NCBI GenBank assembly: GCA_018971025.1
Contig: JAGWVE010000006.1
Coordinates: 1-59,582, forward strand
Direction of reading: 5' to 3'
Source of the DNA: Bacteroidota bacterium
Lineage (GTDB): Bacteria; Bacteroidota; Bacteroidia; Chitinophagales; Chitinophagaceae
DNA length: 59,582 bases
The first letter of the stretch is position 1. Each line of letters opens with the position of its first letter. Under the pieces are notes generated by a model. That model worked only from the letters and a program-made list of their open reading frames with translations, made no database searches and was not told the DNA's origin. Positions 16,942-25,283 of the stretch are shown here, in pieces. Both the position numbers and the translations under genes were made by a program.

Positions 16942-17662
16942 TATTAATCTCACTGATCGCATAAAGGCCTTTAAATATTAAGTTAGGGTCGGCAAATATC
17001 CTGTTTTTTAAGTGTGGTACAAAAAAAGGCATATCTCCCCCGGTTAAGAGCACGTTAAAGTTGCTGTATTTTTGGGCATAAGCCTCTATGATACCGTCAA
17101 TTTCTTTGGCCATACCCAAAATAACCCCCGAAAGAAGGTTGGTTTTTGTGTCGTAGCCCACTAGCGGGAACTGTTTTTGGGCCTCAATTAAGGGCAAAAG
17201 TGCCGTTTGCTCGTGCATAGCCCTAAAGCGCATGTTCATACCCGGCGAAATGCTTCCGCCTAAAAATTCGTGGTATTTATTGACGAAATTGAAGGTAATG
17301 CAGGTTCCTAGGCCAATAGCGAGGTTATGTTGCCCTTCAAATAGGTCAACAGCCGCCGAACAAAGGGCCAAACGGTCGGCGCCAATGGTTTCGGGCTTAC
17401 CTACTGGGGTGGTAATAGGTAGTTTACTGGCATGCCCCAACATATGAAACTTGGCGGCAGCACCTAATTGCGCCTCCAGCCCATCTCGGTGCTTGATCAC
17501 AGATGATAATATAATTTTTGTGGGATGGTGGCTTTTTAAAACCTCCGCAATGGTATTTTCCGAGTCATTTTCTAGATGAATGGTTTCTTGTAGGTCGCGA
17601 CCTTCAAAAACCGCACATTTAAGCCGGCTATTTCCAAAATCAAGGCATAAGGTTCTTTCCAT
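16934..17662 (-). CDS. coaX: Type III pantothenate kinase
   Basis: 242 residues. I start at the ATG at 17662 because it opens directly into the phosphate-binding motif LCLDFGNSRLK (5-15); a start at 17692 would add ten unrelated residues. Other motifs are GADRLAL near 100, GTCITFNFV (about 118-126), GGSISPGMNMRFRAMHEQTALL and LLTGGD near 215. CoaX phosphorylates pantothenate in the first step of CoA synthesis and is insensitive to CoA feedback. It heads an operon with an outer membrane protein and lptC. Confidence 0.95.
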   Translation of the reverse strand: MERTLCLDFGNSRLKCAVFEGRDLQETIHLENDSENTIAEVLKSHHPTKIILSSVIKHRDGLEAQLGAAAKFHMLGHASKLPITTPVGKPETIGADRLALCSAAVDLFEGQHNLAIGLGTCITFNFVNKYHEFLGGSISPGMNMRFRAMHEQTALLPLIEAQKQFPLVGYDTKTNLLSGVILGMAKEIDGIIEAYAQKYSNFNVLLTGGDMPFFVPHLKNRIFADPNLIFKGLYAISEINNG

Positions 17663-17764
17663 AAAAGAAGGTTCTGTAGTTACCAGGTTCAAAAATAATG
17701 CTTTTGGACAGCTTCATCTACTATTTACTTGGATAGCCTACAATTTCACGGTTACTTTGTAGCC

Positions 17765-18637
17765 ATGAAAATCAGTGGCTTCACAATTATTAAAAATGCA
17801 GTGATCAACGACTATCCCATTGTGGAAGCGATCACTTCTATTTTACCAGTTGTAGATGAAATGATTGTGCTAGTGGGAAAATCAGATGATGATACCTTAG
17901 GTTTGATGCGTTCGATAGGAGATCCTAAAATAAAAATTCATGAATCGGAGTGGGATCCCAATCTCAGAAAAGGCGGTGCGGTACTTGCTGTAGAAACCAA
18001 TAAAGCATTTGCCTTAATCGATCCAAATAGTACTTGGGCTTTTTATATTCAGGGTGATGAAGTGGTGCATGAAAAATACCATGCAGCTATTAAAGAAGCC
18101 TGCAATCAATATCAACATGATACGCGTGTTGAAGGACTTCTTTTTGATTATGTACATTTTTATGGCACTTACGATTATGTAGGAGATAGTAGAAAATGGT
18201 ACAACAAAGAAGTGCGCATCATCAGAAATAAAAAAGAAATTCGTGCTTACAAAGATGCGCAAGGCTTTAGAAAAGGGACCACCAAAATTGATGTAAAGAG
18301 AATAGCAGCAAGTGTTTACCATTATGGCTGGGTAAAAAGTCCTGCGCAAATGGCTAAAAAAATAAAAAATTTTAGTGCGCTTTGGCATTCGGATGCGGAG
18401 CTCAACGAGATTTTAAAAGACAACCAGTATTGGGATTTTACAGCCTACGATTCGTTACAAAAATTTTCAGGAACGCATCCAATGGTCATGCAACCCCGCA
18501 TTGCTGCACAAAATTGGAAAATAGAAATTGACACCACCCGAAAAAATTTTTCATTTAAAGACCGGATGCTATATTACTTCGAAAAATTAACGGGCATTCG
18601 ACTTTTTGATTTTAGTAACTTTAAAGTCATAAAATAA
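17765..18637 (+). CDS. Glycosyltransferase family 2-like protein
   Basis: 290 residues. The start at 17765 gives MKISGFTIIKNA; an ATG at 17729 would add an unrelated prefix. The N-terminal nucleotide-binding fold shows PIVEAITSILPVVDEMIVLVG followed by KSDDDTLG. QGDE near residue 97-100 stands where GT2 enzymes have the metal-binding DxD. The C-terminal part is basic and aromatic. It likely transfers a sugar in surface-glycan assembly; donor and acceptor are unknown. It precedes meaB by 5 bases and is part of a cluster with three other glycosyltransferases. Confidence 0.75.
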   Translation: MKISGFTIIKNAVINDYPIVEAITSILPVVDEMIVLVGKSDDDTLGLMRSIGDPKIKIHESEWDPNLRKGGAVLAVETNKAFALIDPNSTWAFYIQGDEVVHEKYHAAIKEACNQYQHDTRVEGLLFDYVHFYGTYDYVGDSRKWYNKEVRIIRNKKEIRAYKDAQGFRKGTTKIDVKRIAASVYHYGWVKSPAQMAKKIKNFSALWHSDAELNEILKDNQYWDFTAYDSLQKFSGTHPMVMQPRIAAQNWKIEIDTTRKNFSFKDRMLYYFEKLTGIRLFDFSNFKVIK

Positions 18638-18642
18638 ATTAG

Positions 18643-19545
18643 ATGAATAGCGCTCAAGAATTAGCAGCAGGTATCATAGCTGGAGATTTTAAATCTTTGG
18701 CAAGGGGTATTTCTTGGGTTGAAAACGAAGTGCCAGGCTATGAACATTTGTTGCATACCACACCTGCGCATAAGTGCGCTATTACTGGGATAACGGGCCC
18801 TCCGGGTGCTGGTAAAAGCACATTGGTAGACGCGTTAATTGCTAACTGGGTGGCTGCCGGAAAAAAAGTAGGCGTGCTTTGTGTAGACCCTTCTTCACCC
18901 TTTAATTTAGGCGCATTACTTGGCGACAGGATTAGAATGAGTGAGTGGTACAACCATCCTGGCGTATACATCAGGTCACTTGCAAGTAGAGGCGCGCTAG
19001 GTGGGCTGCATACGCATATTTTAGAAATTTGTCAGCTCATGGCCGTAGCTGGATTTGATGAAATTATTGTGGAAACTGTTGGGGTTGGACAAAGTGAAAT
19101 TGAAATTGCAGGTCTTGCCGATACCACGGTTGTTGTTGTTGTGCCAGAAGCCGGCGATGAAGTACAAACCATGAAATCTGGTATCATGGAAATTGCACAT
19201 ATTTTTGTAGTCAACAAAAGCGACCGACCCGAAGCAGATCAATTTGTACATCATCTAAAACAAATGATGGCGCCAAGTTTTTCAAATACATCGTATCAAA
19301 TACCCATTATTAAAACCATCGCAGCTCAAAAAACTGGTATTGATGAACTCGCTGCAGCCATTGCTGCACATCAGTTACAGCTGCACGACCCTACTAGAAA
19401 AAACTGGTTGCTAACGCAAAAAGCACTTCGTTTAATTCAACAAAAAAGAATGCAAGACATAGATGTTACTGCATTACTTGCTACGATAACTGCAAAATCA
19501 CAAGATCCTCAATTTAATATTTTTGAATTTGCACAATCCTACTAA
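18643..19545 (+). CDS. meaB: MeaB/ArgK-type GTPase, methylmalonyl-CoA mutase chaperone
   Basis: 300 residues of the G3E GTPase family. Walker A is GPPGAGKST (52-60), the switch region includes CVDPSSPFNLGALLGDRIRM, G3 lies in IVETVGVGQSE, and the base-specificity motif is VVNKSD. MeaB loads and protects adenosylcobalamin in methylmalonyl-CoA mutase. The mutase genes (mutA/mutB) are not in this window, and the gene sits between glycosyltransferases. The C-terminus is normal in length. It overlaps the next gene by 23 bases. Confidence 0.9.
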   Translation: MNSAQELAAGIIAGDFKSLARGISWVENEVPGYEHLLHTTPAHKCAITGITGPPGAGKSTLVDALIANWVAAGKKVGVLCVDPSSPFNLGALLGDRIRMSEWYNHPGVYIRSLASRGALGGLHTHILEICQLMAVAGFDEIIVETVGVGQSEIEIAGLADTTVVVVVPEAGDEVQTMKSGIMEIAHIFVVNKSDRPEADQFVHHLKQMMAPSFSNTSYQIPIIKTIAAQKTGIDELAAAIAAHQLQLHDPTRKNWLLTQKALRLIQQKRMQDIDVTALLATITAKSQDPQFNIFEFAQSY

Positions 19546-20455
19546 TACATCTGTTGCAGTAGTGGTTGCCACCTACAATGGCGCTACCTATTTGTTAGCG
19601 CAATTAGAAAGTATTGCGCAGCAAACGCATAAGCCTGATCAAATTATTATTGTTGATGACGCTTCATCAGATGATACTATATCTATTGCACATGCATTTG
19701 CCGCGCAGCATCCGGAAGTTATGGTGGTTCAAAATGAAACCAGACTGGGTTACATTAAAAATTTCGAAAAAGGCATGCTGCTTGCCACTGCAAATTATGT
19801 AGCATTAAGTGATCAAGATGATATTTGGGTGCCACATAAACTGAAAACATTACTAGCAAATATTGGTGATCAAATGCTGGCCTATTCCGATTCTGAACTC
19901 ATTGATGCCAATGGACAATTGCTGCATCAAAAAATGTCCTCCATTAAAAATCAACTCGCTTACCATACCCCCATTATGTATGCGGTTGGAGCCTGGGCGC
20001 CGGGTCATGCCATGCTCTTTAAAAAGGAATTAATTGACAAAGCCATTCCTTTTCCAACCCTTGTTACACATGATTTTTGGTTAGGCTTTGTTGCAACTTG
20101 TTATAGCACTGTGGTATATGTAAACGAGCCACTGGTACATTACCGCCAGCACGCACAAAATGCAATTGGCGCCGATACTACTAAAAATAAAAAAGCTTCC
20201 TTAACGTTTACGCAAAAAAATGAGCAAGCCCGCGCACGCATGGGACTATTATACAATAAAGTAAAAGAAACCGGTCACAAACATGCAGTTGTGTTTGAAA
20301 AAATAAATGCTAGTTATAGCAGCTTTTCTTTGGTCAACAATTTTAGACGCGCCAAATTATTTTATACCTATCGTGATTTAATACTCGCTTACAAAAAAAA
20401 GTCGGCGCTACTTAAAATATTATTCGCTGTAAAAATGTTTTTTAAAATTGACTAG
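19523..20455 (+). CDS. Glycosyltransferase family 2 protein
   Basis: 310 residues with a clear GT-A start: SVAVVVATYNGATYLLAQLESI, then IIIVDDASSDDT and LSDQDDIW near 95-102, the acidic triad of many rhamnosyl- or galactosyl-transferases. The C-terminal third is basic (for example FRRAKLFYTYRDLILAYKKK), suiting membrane-surface binding. It starts inside the end of meaB (23-base overlap) and ends convergently with the next glycosyltransferase, sharing 14 bases at the 3' end. Confidence 0.88.
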   Translation: MNLHNPTNTSVAVVVATYNGATYLLAQLESIAQQTHKPDQIIIVDDASSDDTISIAHAFAAQHPEVMVVQNETRLGYIKNFEKGMLLATANYVALSDQDDIWVPHKLKTLLANIGDQMLAYSDSELIDANGQLLHQKMSSIKNQLAYHTPIMYAVGAWAPGHAMLFKKELIDKAIPFPTLVTHDFWLGFVATCYSTVVYVNEPLVHYRQHAQNAIGADTTKNKKASLTFTQKNEQARARMGLLYNKVKETGHKHAVVFEKINASYSSFSLVNNFRRAKLFYTYRDLILAYKKKSALLKILFAVKMFFKID

Positions 20456-21338
20456 CAAAAAACTTTACTTGAAGTCTTTTGATAAAATTTTTTACTTGTA
20501 CACTTAATGGAACTTTGGCCTCAGGTAGTGGTCCAGTAAACTTCTCACCTCTGCGTAAATAATACTTAGATAATGTGCTTGACGTGAATCCCCATTTTTG
20601 AATAAAAGTAAAATAGCCTTTGTTTCGTTTTACGCGCTTCACAGATACAGATCCAAAGTGATACACCCTGCTTTCTGAAATGCCTCTAAACAGCCTCACG
20701 CCTGCATTCCAGAGCTTCATCGAAAAATCAGGATCGGAGTACATGCCCGGACTAAACTCATTGCTATAACCACCCACGGCATCCCAGGTATCTACGTGTA
20801 CAATATTTGGAGGCCAGGTAGCACCCTGCCAATCCTGCATAGGTAAGGATGCGTAAGTAGCTAGTAAATCTGATTCTTTAAAACTGCTAATGTCTTTGCC
20901 AAAGTCATACTCAATCGAACAATTGCTCTGCGCTTTTAATTCGATAGCAGTACTTGAAAAAAAGAACTGGTTATGACCTGTTGCTTCAATGGCTTTTACA
21001 AGTGGCGTATCCCAACCCGGACATACATACATGTCATCATTGATGTACAATAAGTAATTTGTTGTAACCAGTGTTCGACAACTATTTAATGCATAGCAAA
21101 CGCCAATATTTTCTTTACTATAAGAGTAACTAATATCTGGTTGCGATTTTACCCAGTCGAGTGTACCATCTACGCCTTCATTAATATGCACAATAATTTG
21201 ATGCGTAAATTTTGAATGCTTTTTAATACTCTCAATGCACAATTGTAAATAGGCCAAATTGTTCCAGCTAGGAATTACAATAGAGAACTTTGCCTCAGAT
21301 GCCGTCTTGCCCGCTACTTTTTCTATATTTACATGCAT
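20442..21338 (-). CDS. Glycosyltransferase family 2 protein
   Basis: 298 residues. FSIVIPSWNNLAYLQLCIESI begins the GT-A domain, followed by NIGVCYALN and the metal-binding YINDDMYVCPGWD near 110-122. Probable acceptor-side motifs are WDAVGGYSNEFSPGMYSDPDFSMKL, typical of GT2 enzymes acting on polymeric or lipid-linked sugars. It is the only minus-strand gene in the glycan patch; its start is 31 bases from the divergent glycosyltransferase at 21370. Confidence 0.88.
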   Translation of the reverse strand: MHVNIEKVAGKTASEAKFSIVIPSWNNLAYLQLCIESIKKHSKFTHQIIVHINEGVDGTLDWVKSQPDISYSYSKENIGVCYALNSCRTLVTTNYLLYINDDMYVCPGWDTPLVKAIEATGHNQFFFSSTAIELKAQSNCSIEYDFGKDISSFKESDLLATYASLPMQDWQGATWPPNIVHVDTWDAVGGYSNEFSPGMYSDPDFSMKLWNAGVRLFRGISESRVYHFGSVSVKRVKRNKGYFTFIQKWGFTSSTLSKYYLRRGEKFTGPLPEAKVPLSVQVKNFIKRLQVKFFASQF

Positions 21339-21369
21339 TGATTACTACCTTAAAGGCTAAAAGTAAAAA

Positions 21370-22287
21370 TTGTTGACGAAACCGCCTATTTCAGTTGTTG
21401 TTTGCACCTATAACGGGGCAAAATATGTAGAAGAGCAGCTGGCTTCTATTACAGGCCAAACCTATGCGGTTACCGAAATAATTGTGGTTGACGATGCGTC
21501 TACTGATGATACCACGCAGGTGGTAGAGCGCGCGGCAGCGCGCGATAGCCGTATTCTACTCCATAAAAATGAGGTTAATATTGGATTTACGGCCAATTTT
21601 GAAAAAGCCATGAAAATGGCAAAGCACGATTTTATTGCCATCGCCGATCAGGACGATGTATGGCATCTTCATAAAATTGAAAAATTGATGGCTGCTTTTT
21701 TACCTGAAGCTGCTGCTATTTATTGCGACTCGGTTCGTTTTTCAAAAACCGTTCCATCAAATCCGGTGGCCAATAAAAAAAATAGGCGAATTAATGGAAC
21801 GGAGGTTAGGCAACTTGCGATGTACAATACGGTGAGTGGGCATGCGCTCATTATCCGAAAGTCATTGCTTGCGCATGCACTGCCCATTCCTTCAGAAATA
21901 TATTACGATTGGTGGTTGGCATTACAAGCAGTAGCCAATGGCGGTTTGCAGTTTTTGGATGAAATACTAGTTTACCAAAGAGCGCACGACAACAATGTTA
22001 CCATCGCAAAAAACACTAGTGAAAAGGAGCTCCGAAACAATTACCGCACCATGCTGGGGGCGCATTTAAACGCATTTACACAAATCGATAATTTGTCAAA
22101 AGAGGACAAAGCATTTTTTACTTCGTTTCAAAAATATTGGGATCAGCCCTCTACTCAAAATTTTAGTAGAGGCTTATTTGTTTTTATTTTAAAACACCGA
22201 AAAAACCTCTTTTACTATAAGAAAAGAAAATTTCCTTTTGTTTCCGCATTCAAGCACGCATTTTTATTTGCCTTCCGAAGTGCTTGA
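21370..22287 (+). CDS. Glycosyltransferase family 2 protein (TTG start)
   Basis: 305 residues. No ATG or GTG lies near the true N-terminus, which must be close to PISVVVCTYNGAKYVEEQLASI, so a TTG at 21370 or 21373 is the likely start. The domain has IIVVDDASTDDT and IADQDDVW (about 96-103). It resembles the protein at 19523 in order and motifs (VDDAS-DDT, DQDD-W, and a YRQH/YQRAH segment), so the two are probably paralogues. It diverges from 20442 and precedes an FkbM methyltransferase gene. Confidence 0.85.
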   Translation: MLTKPPISVVVCTYNGAKYVEEQLASITGQTYAVTEIIVVDDASTDDTTQVVERAAARDSRILLHKNEVNIGFTANFEKAMKMAKHDFIAIADQDDVWHLHKIEKLMAAFLPEAAAIYCDSVRFSKTVPSNPVANKKNRRINGTEVRQLAMYNTVSGHALIIRKSLLAHALPIPSEIYYDWWLALQAVANGGLQFLDEILVYQRAHDNNVTIAKNTSEKELRNNYRTMLGAHLNAFTQIDNLSKEDKAFFTSFQKYWDQPSTQNFSRGLFVFILKHRKNLFYYKKRKFPFVSAFKHAFLFAFRSA

Positions 22288-22320
22288 TTTTATCTACTTT
22301 AGCAATGCTAAATTAAAAAC

Positions 22321-23058
22321 ATGTCAAAAAGGCTAGTACCTCTTATCAAAGCATTTGGGCTCATAGATGGAATTATATTTTTTATTCGTCGCATTTTTAA
22401 AAAAGATGGATGGTATGCATCTAGTCGCTATAATACCCGTATATATTTAAGAAAAAAATACGCTGATAATTATACTTTTAAACAAGTTTTTTTAGAGGAC
22501 CAATATAATTTTAATATCCCATTTACACCTGCTACCATTATTGATGGAGGCGCTAATATTGGACTCGCATCTGTTTATTTTGCACACCGATACCCTAGCG
22601 CAACCATTGTAGCTGTTGAGCCTAGCCAAGAAAATTTTAAAGTAGTTGAAAAAAATATAGCAGGGTTTTCTAAAGTCACTGCAAAGCTTGGCGGTATCTG
22701 GAATGAGAACAAACATCTTGCTATTGTTAATGCAAAAGATAACGATAATGCATTTATGGTGGAAGAAGTTGATGCTGCAACGCCGGGAAGTATTCCAGCC
22801 TATTCAATAGGGTCAATCATGCAAGAAATGAACTGGTCATCCATTGACCTATTAAAATTAGATATAGAAGGTTCAGAAAAAGAAGTGTTTGAAAAAAATT
22901 ACGAGTGTTGGTTACCGCACACTAAAATGATTATCATTGAAGTCCACGATCATATGCGTAAGGGTGCTGCTAAGTCTGTGTTTACTGCAATGAACAAGTA
23001 TCATTTTTCTTTTTCAATGCACCACGAGAATCTACTCTTTATTAATTTGGATCTCTAA
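22321..23058 (+). CDS. FkbM family methyltransferase
   Basis: 245 residues. The SAM-binding domain is visible: TIIDGGANIGLASVYFAHRYP near 71-91 (motif I, GGANIG), VAVEPSQENF (motif II), and IDLLKLDIEGSEKEVF near 175-190, the FkbM hallmark. Members methylate hydroxyl groups, often of sugars. The location next to glycosyltransferases suggests O-methylation of a surface glycan (inference). Its 3' end overlaps the small minus-strand gene at 23042 by 17 bases. Confidence 0.88.
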   Translation: MSKRLVPLIKAFGLIDGIIFFIRRIFKKDGWYASSRYNTRIYLRKKYADNYTFKQVFLEDQYNFNIPFTPATIIDGGANIGLASVYFAHRYPSATIVAVEPSQENFKVVEKNIAGFSKVTAKLGGIWNENKHLAIVNAKDNDNAFMVEEVDAATPGSIPAYSIGSIMQEMNWSSIDLLKLDIEGSEKEVFEKNYECWLPHTKMIIIEVHDHMRKGAAKSVFTAMNKYHFSFSMHHENLLFINLDL

Positions 23059-23284
23059 ATTTCTGTTCTGTTTTCCACCAGCGCCAACCAATGTAACCCA
23101 TAATGGCAAGTGGTGCTCCCGCTAAATATAAGATAGCGCCATTTAGTGCTTTTGCAGGACCATCTCCTAATTGAGAAGCTGTTTTTGTACAAATCGAACA
23201 CTGTGCACCTGCCTGATTGGAAATGACCAATAGTAATAATCCGGCGATGCTATAAAAAAGAATGCGTTGTGTTTTAGGATTCAT
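23042..23284 (-). CDS. Small membrane protein with CxxC, unknown function
   Basis: 80 residues. The N-terminal hydrophobic segment (about 8-26) ends in NQAGAQ, which could be a signal peptide or a first membrane span. Directly after it comes CSIC, a CxxC pair expected on the periplasmic side, then a second hydrophobic segment (about 50-68) and a short basic cytoplasmic tail (WWKTEQKFRDPN). I do not recognise a named family. The CxxC suggests metal or heme binding or thiol exchange. Convergent with the FkbM gene. Confidence 0.6.
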   Translation of the reverse strand: MNPKTQRILFYSIAGLLLLVISNQAGAQCSICTKTASQLGDGPAKALNGAILYLAGAPLAIMGYIGWRWWKTEQKFRDPN

Positions 23285-23365
23285 AGGTTTTTAAGGGAAT
23301 GCCACAAAGTTAATTGAATAATTGCGTAAGAAATTTTCTTAACTTACTATTTCAATACTATAACA

Positions 23366-24664
23366 GTGACAGAACGCAGAAAGTTTATTCAAAAAATAGC
23401 CGGCATCACCGCTGCCTTTAGCGCCCCCAGTCTTTTACAACAGGCTTGGGCTGCAAACTGGGAAGATGTCCATCAAAAAACCCAGGGTTTAACCCCTCAA
23501 GAACTAGCTTCCAACGAAGACTACTGGTCCGTTATCCAACAGGCTTACACCGTTAACCCTAATATGGTCAACCTCAATAATGGAGGTGTTAGTCCGGCCC
23601 CAAGGGTGGTGCAAGAGGCCGTTGAGCGCTTTAATCAGCTCTCCAATGAAGCCCCTTCCTATTATATGTGGCGTATTTTGGATCAGGGCCGCGAGCCTGT
23701 GCGGTATAAACTAGCCACATTAGCTGGAACGTCACCGGACGAAATTGCCATCAACCGCAATGCGACAGAAGCCCTAAATACAGTTATTTTTGGCTATCCA
23801 TTTAAGGCCGGAGACGAAGTGATTGGAACCAAACAGGATTATCCAAACATGATTCAGGCCTACCGTCAGCGGGCACTACGCGATGGTATTGTGTACACAC
23901 AATTAAGTTTTGATTTTCCTATCGAAGATGACAATACCATTGTAGCGGCTTTTGAAAAAGCGATTACGCCAAATACCAAGCTTATTCATATCACGCATAT
24001 CATTAATTGGGTAGGACAAATTATGCCCGTTAAAAAAATTGCAGCAATGGCGCATGCGCATGGTATCGAAGTAATTGTTGATGGTGCGCATTCGTTTGGA
24101 CTACTTGATTTTAAAATTCCTGATTTAGGATGCGATTATTTTGGTACCAGTTTACATAAATTCTTATCTGCACCCATTGGGAGTGGCATGTTATGGATTC
24201 AAAAAGATAAGATCGAAAAAATTTGGCCACTACTATGTAATGATAAACCCCATAGTTCTGATATTAGAAAGTTTGAAACCCTTGGTACCAGAAGCTTTCC
24301 AATAGAGCAGGGCATTGGCGAAGCCGTTAATTTTCATATGGCCATTGGTCCTAAAAGAAAAGAAGAAAGGGTGCGCTATTTAAAAAATTATTGGGCTACA
24401 AAAGCACTTGGTATTCCGGGTGTAAAAATTCATACTTCCTTAAAAGACAAATATGCCTGCGGTATTTGTGGAGTTACGATTGATGGTATGACACCTGCTG
24501 CACTAGACGGGGCACTTTATACAAATTATAAAATTCATACAGTGGGTATTGTTTGGGAAAATATAAGTTGCGTTAGAATTACGCCGCATGTATATACCAG
24601 GTTAGAAGACCTGGATAAACTTGTAACAGCATTAACTGAAATTGCTGCGAAACAAAAAGTATAG
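23366..24664 (+). CDS. Class V aminotransferase-fold protein with Tat signal (GTG start)
   Basis: 432 residues from a GTG start; no ATG lies near. The N-terminus has a twin-arginine motif, ERRKFIQK, then a mild hydrophobic stretch and AWA before NWED, so Tat export is likely (tatC is in this window). The rest is a PLP fold-type I enzyme of the isopenicillin-N-epimerase/cysteine-desulfurase-like class V group. It has NLNNGGVSPAP near 70, INRNATEALNTV, HITHIINWVGQIMPV, DGAHSFG with the PLP-contacting Asp, and TSLHKFLSAP with the Schiff-base lysine. The substrate is unknown. The first ~500 bases are more G+C-rich than the rest. Confidence 0.85.
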   Translation: MTERRKFIQKIAGITAAFSAPSLLQQAWAANWEDVHQKTQGLTPQELASNEDYWSVIQQAYTVNPNMVNLNNGGVSPAPRVVQEAVERFNQLSNEAPSYYMWRILDQGREPVRYKLATLAGTSPDEIAINRNATEALNTVIFGYPFKAGDEVIGTKQDYPNMIQAYRQRALRDGIVYTQLSFDFPIEDDNTIVAAFEKAITPNTKLIHITHIINWVGQIMPVKKIAAMAHAHGIEVIVDGAHSFGLLDFKIPDLGCDYFGTSLHKFLSAPIGSGMLWIQKDKIEKIWPLLCNDKPHSSDIRKFETLGTRSFPIEQGIGEAVNFHMAIGPKRKEERVRYLKNYWATKALGIPGVKIHTSLKDKYACGICGVTIDGMTPAALDGALYTNYKIHTVGIVWENISCVRITPHVYTRLEDLDKLVTALTEIAAKQKV

Positions 24665-24671
24665 ATCCTCA

Positions 24672-24707
24672 AAATAATAAACCCCCAAATTTGGGGGTTT
24701 ATTATTT
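24672..24707. terminator. Bidirectional terminator, perfect 36-bp palindrome
   Basis: Two 18-base arms are exactly complementary (24672-24689 and 24690-24707), with a CCCCC/GGGGG core and A/T-rich ends running into a T-tract. It serves the plus-strand aminotransferase and the minus-strand bTHX gene, whose stop codon begins two bases beyond it. Confidence 0.9.
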
Positions 24708-24708
24708 T

Positions 24709-24825
24709 TTATGCTTTAGCGGCAGCTTTTGCAGTTTTTACAACAGCTACTTTAGCTGGACGGCTCTTACCAAAAGAACCTTTGAATCTTTTACCTTTAG
24801 CGGTTTTTTTATCACCTCTACCCAT
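24709..24825 (-). CDS. 30S ribosomal protein bTHX (38 aa)
   Basis: A 38-residue basic protein, too short for most ORF cutoffs. The N-terminus MGRGDKKTAKGKRFKGSFGK matches the bTHX family, which binds at the top of the 30S head in Thermus and is widespread in Bacteroidota. After residue 24 the tail is a lysine/alanine/valine-rich extension. It has its own promoter-like box (24860-24867) immediately after the HU terminator, and its stop abuts a strong terminator, so it is a complete small transcription unit. Confidence 0.88.
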   Translation of the reverse strand: MGRGDKKTAKGKRFKGSFGKSRPAKVAVVKTAKAAAKA

Positions 24826-24859
24826 GGTTTAAATTTTTTAAATGAACAATCTTGAACTG

Positions 24860-24867
24860 CAAAAATA
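24860..24867 (-). promoter_or_regulatory. -7 box of the bTHX gene
   Basis: Minus-strand TATTTTTG, exact TAnnTTTG match, 35 bases before the bTHX ATG and just past the terminator of HU. Confidence 0.5.
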
Positions 24868-24891
24868 GAAAAACCCCGCGAAAGCGGGGTT
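24864..24891 (-). terminator. Intrinsic terminator of the HU gene
   Basis: GC-rich stem AACCCCGC (24872-24879) with GCGGGGTT (24884-24891) around GAAA. On the minus strand it is followed by TTTTTC, the U-run for transcripts from HU. Confidence 0.9.
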
Positions 24892-24913
24892 CAATTCTTT
24901 TTCTAAGTAAAAA

Positions 24914-25183
24914 TTAAACTTTGCTGCTTAATTCTTTACCAGCTTTAAAGCGAGCAACTTTTTTAGCTTTGATTTTGATTGTTTCACCAGTTTGTGGGTT
25001 ACGGCCCGTACGAGCTGCACGCTTAGAAACTGAGAAAGTACCAAAACCTACTAAAGTTACTTTATCACCTTTCTTAAGTGTTTTTGTAACTGTGTCTACG
25101 AAAGAGTCAAGTGCAGCGTTAGCTTGTACTTTAGTGATACCAGCATCTTCAGCAAGTTGCGCGATTAATTCTGCTTTGTTCAT
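24914..25183 (-). CDS. hup: HU-family DNA-binding protein
   Basis: 89 residues from ATG at 25183; a longer frame upstream would add 18 residues foreign to the family and would cover the promoter. [21 protein letters not shown] and [40 protein letters not shown] are the HU/IHF signature, with the DNA-wrapping arm RxxRxGRNPxTG intact and the tail [14 protein letters not shown]. It compacts the nucleoid and bends DNA. It has a good promoter (25216-25246) and its own terminator, so it is monocistronic. Confidence 0.97.
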   Translation of the reverse strand: MNKAELIAQLAEDAGITKVQANAALDSFVDTVTKTLKKGDKVTLVGFGTFSVSKRAARTGRNPQTGETIKIKAKKVARFKAGKELSSKV

Positions 25184-25215
25184 AAATGATTTTTTTAGTT
25201 GTTTGAATAACAAAA

Positions 25216-25246
25216 CAAATTTATCCGCTTTTCCCAATCAGCAAAA
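25216..25246 (-). promoter_or_regulatory. Promoter of the HU gene
   Basis: Minus-strand -7 box TAAATTTG (25216-25223) with TTTTG (25242-25246) 18 bases upstream. Both elements match the Bacteroidota consensus. Confidence 0.6.
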
Positions 25247-25283
25247 TTTTTTTATTAAAAAAATCAATTCCCGGGATTGCTCC

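Noticed and set aside
24672-24707. The perfect palindrome as a transposon end or recombination site
   Set aside because: It ends in T-tracts on both strands between two convergent genes, so a bidirectional terminator explains it fully.
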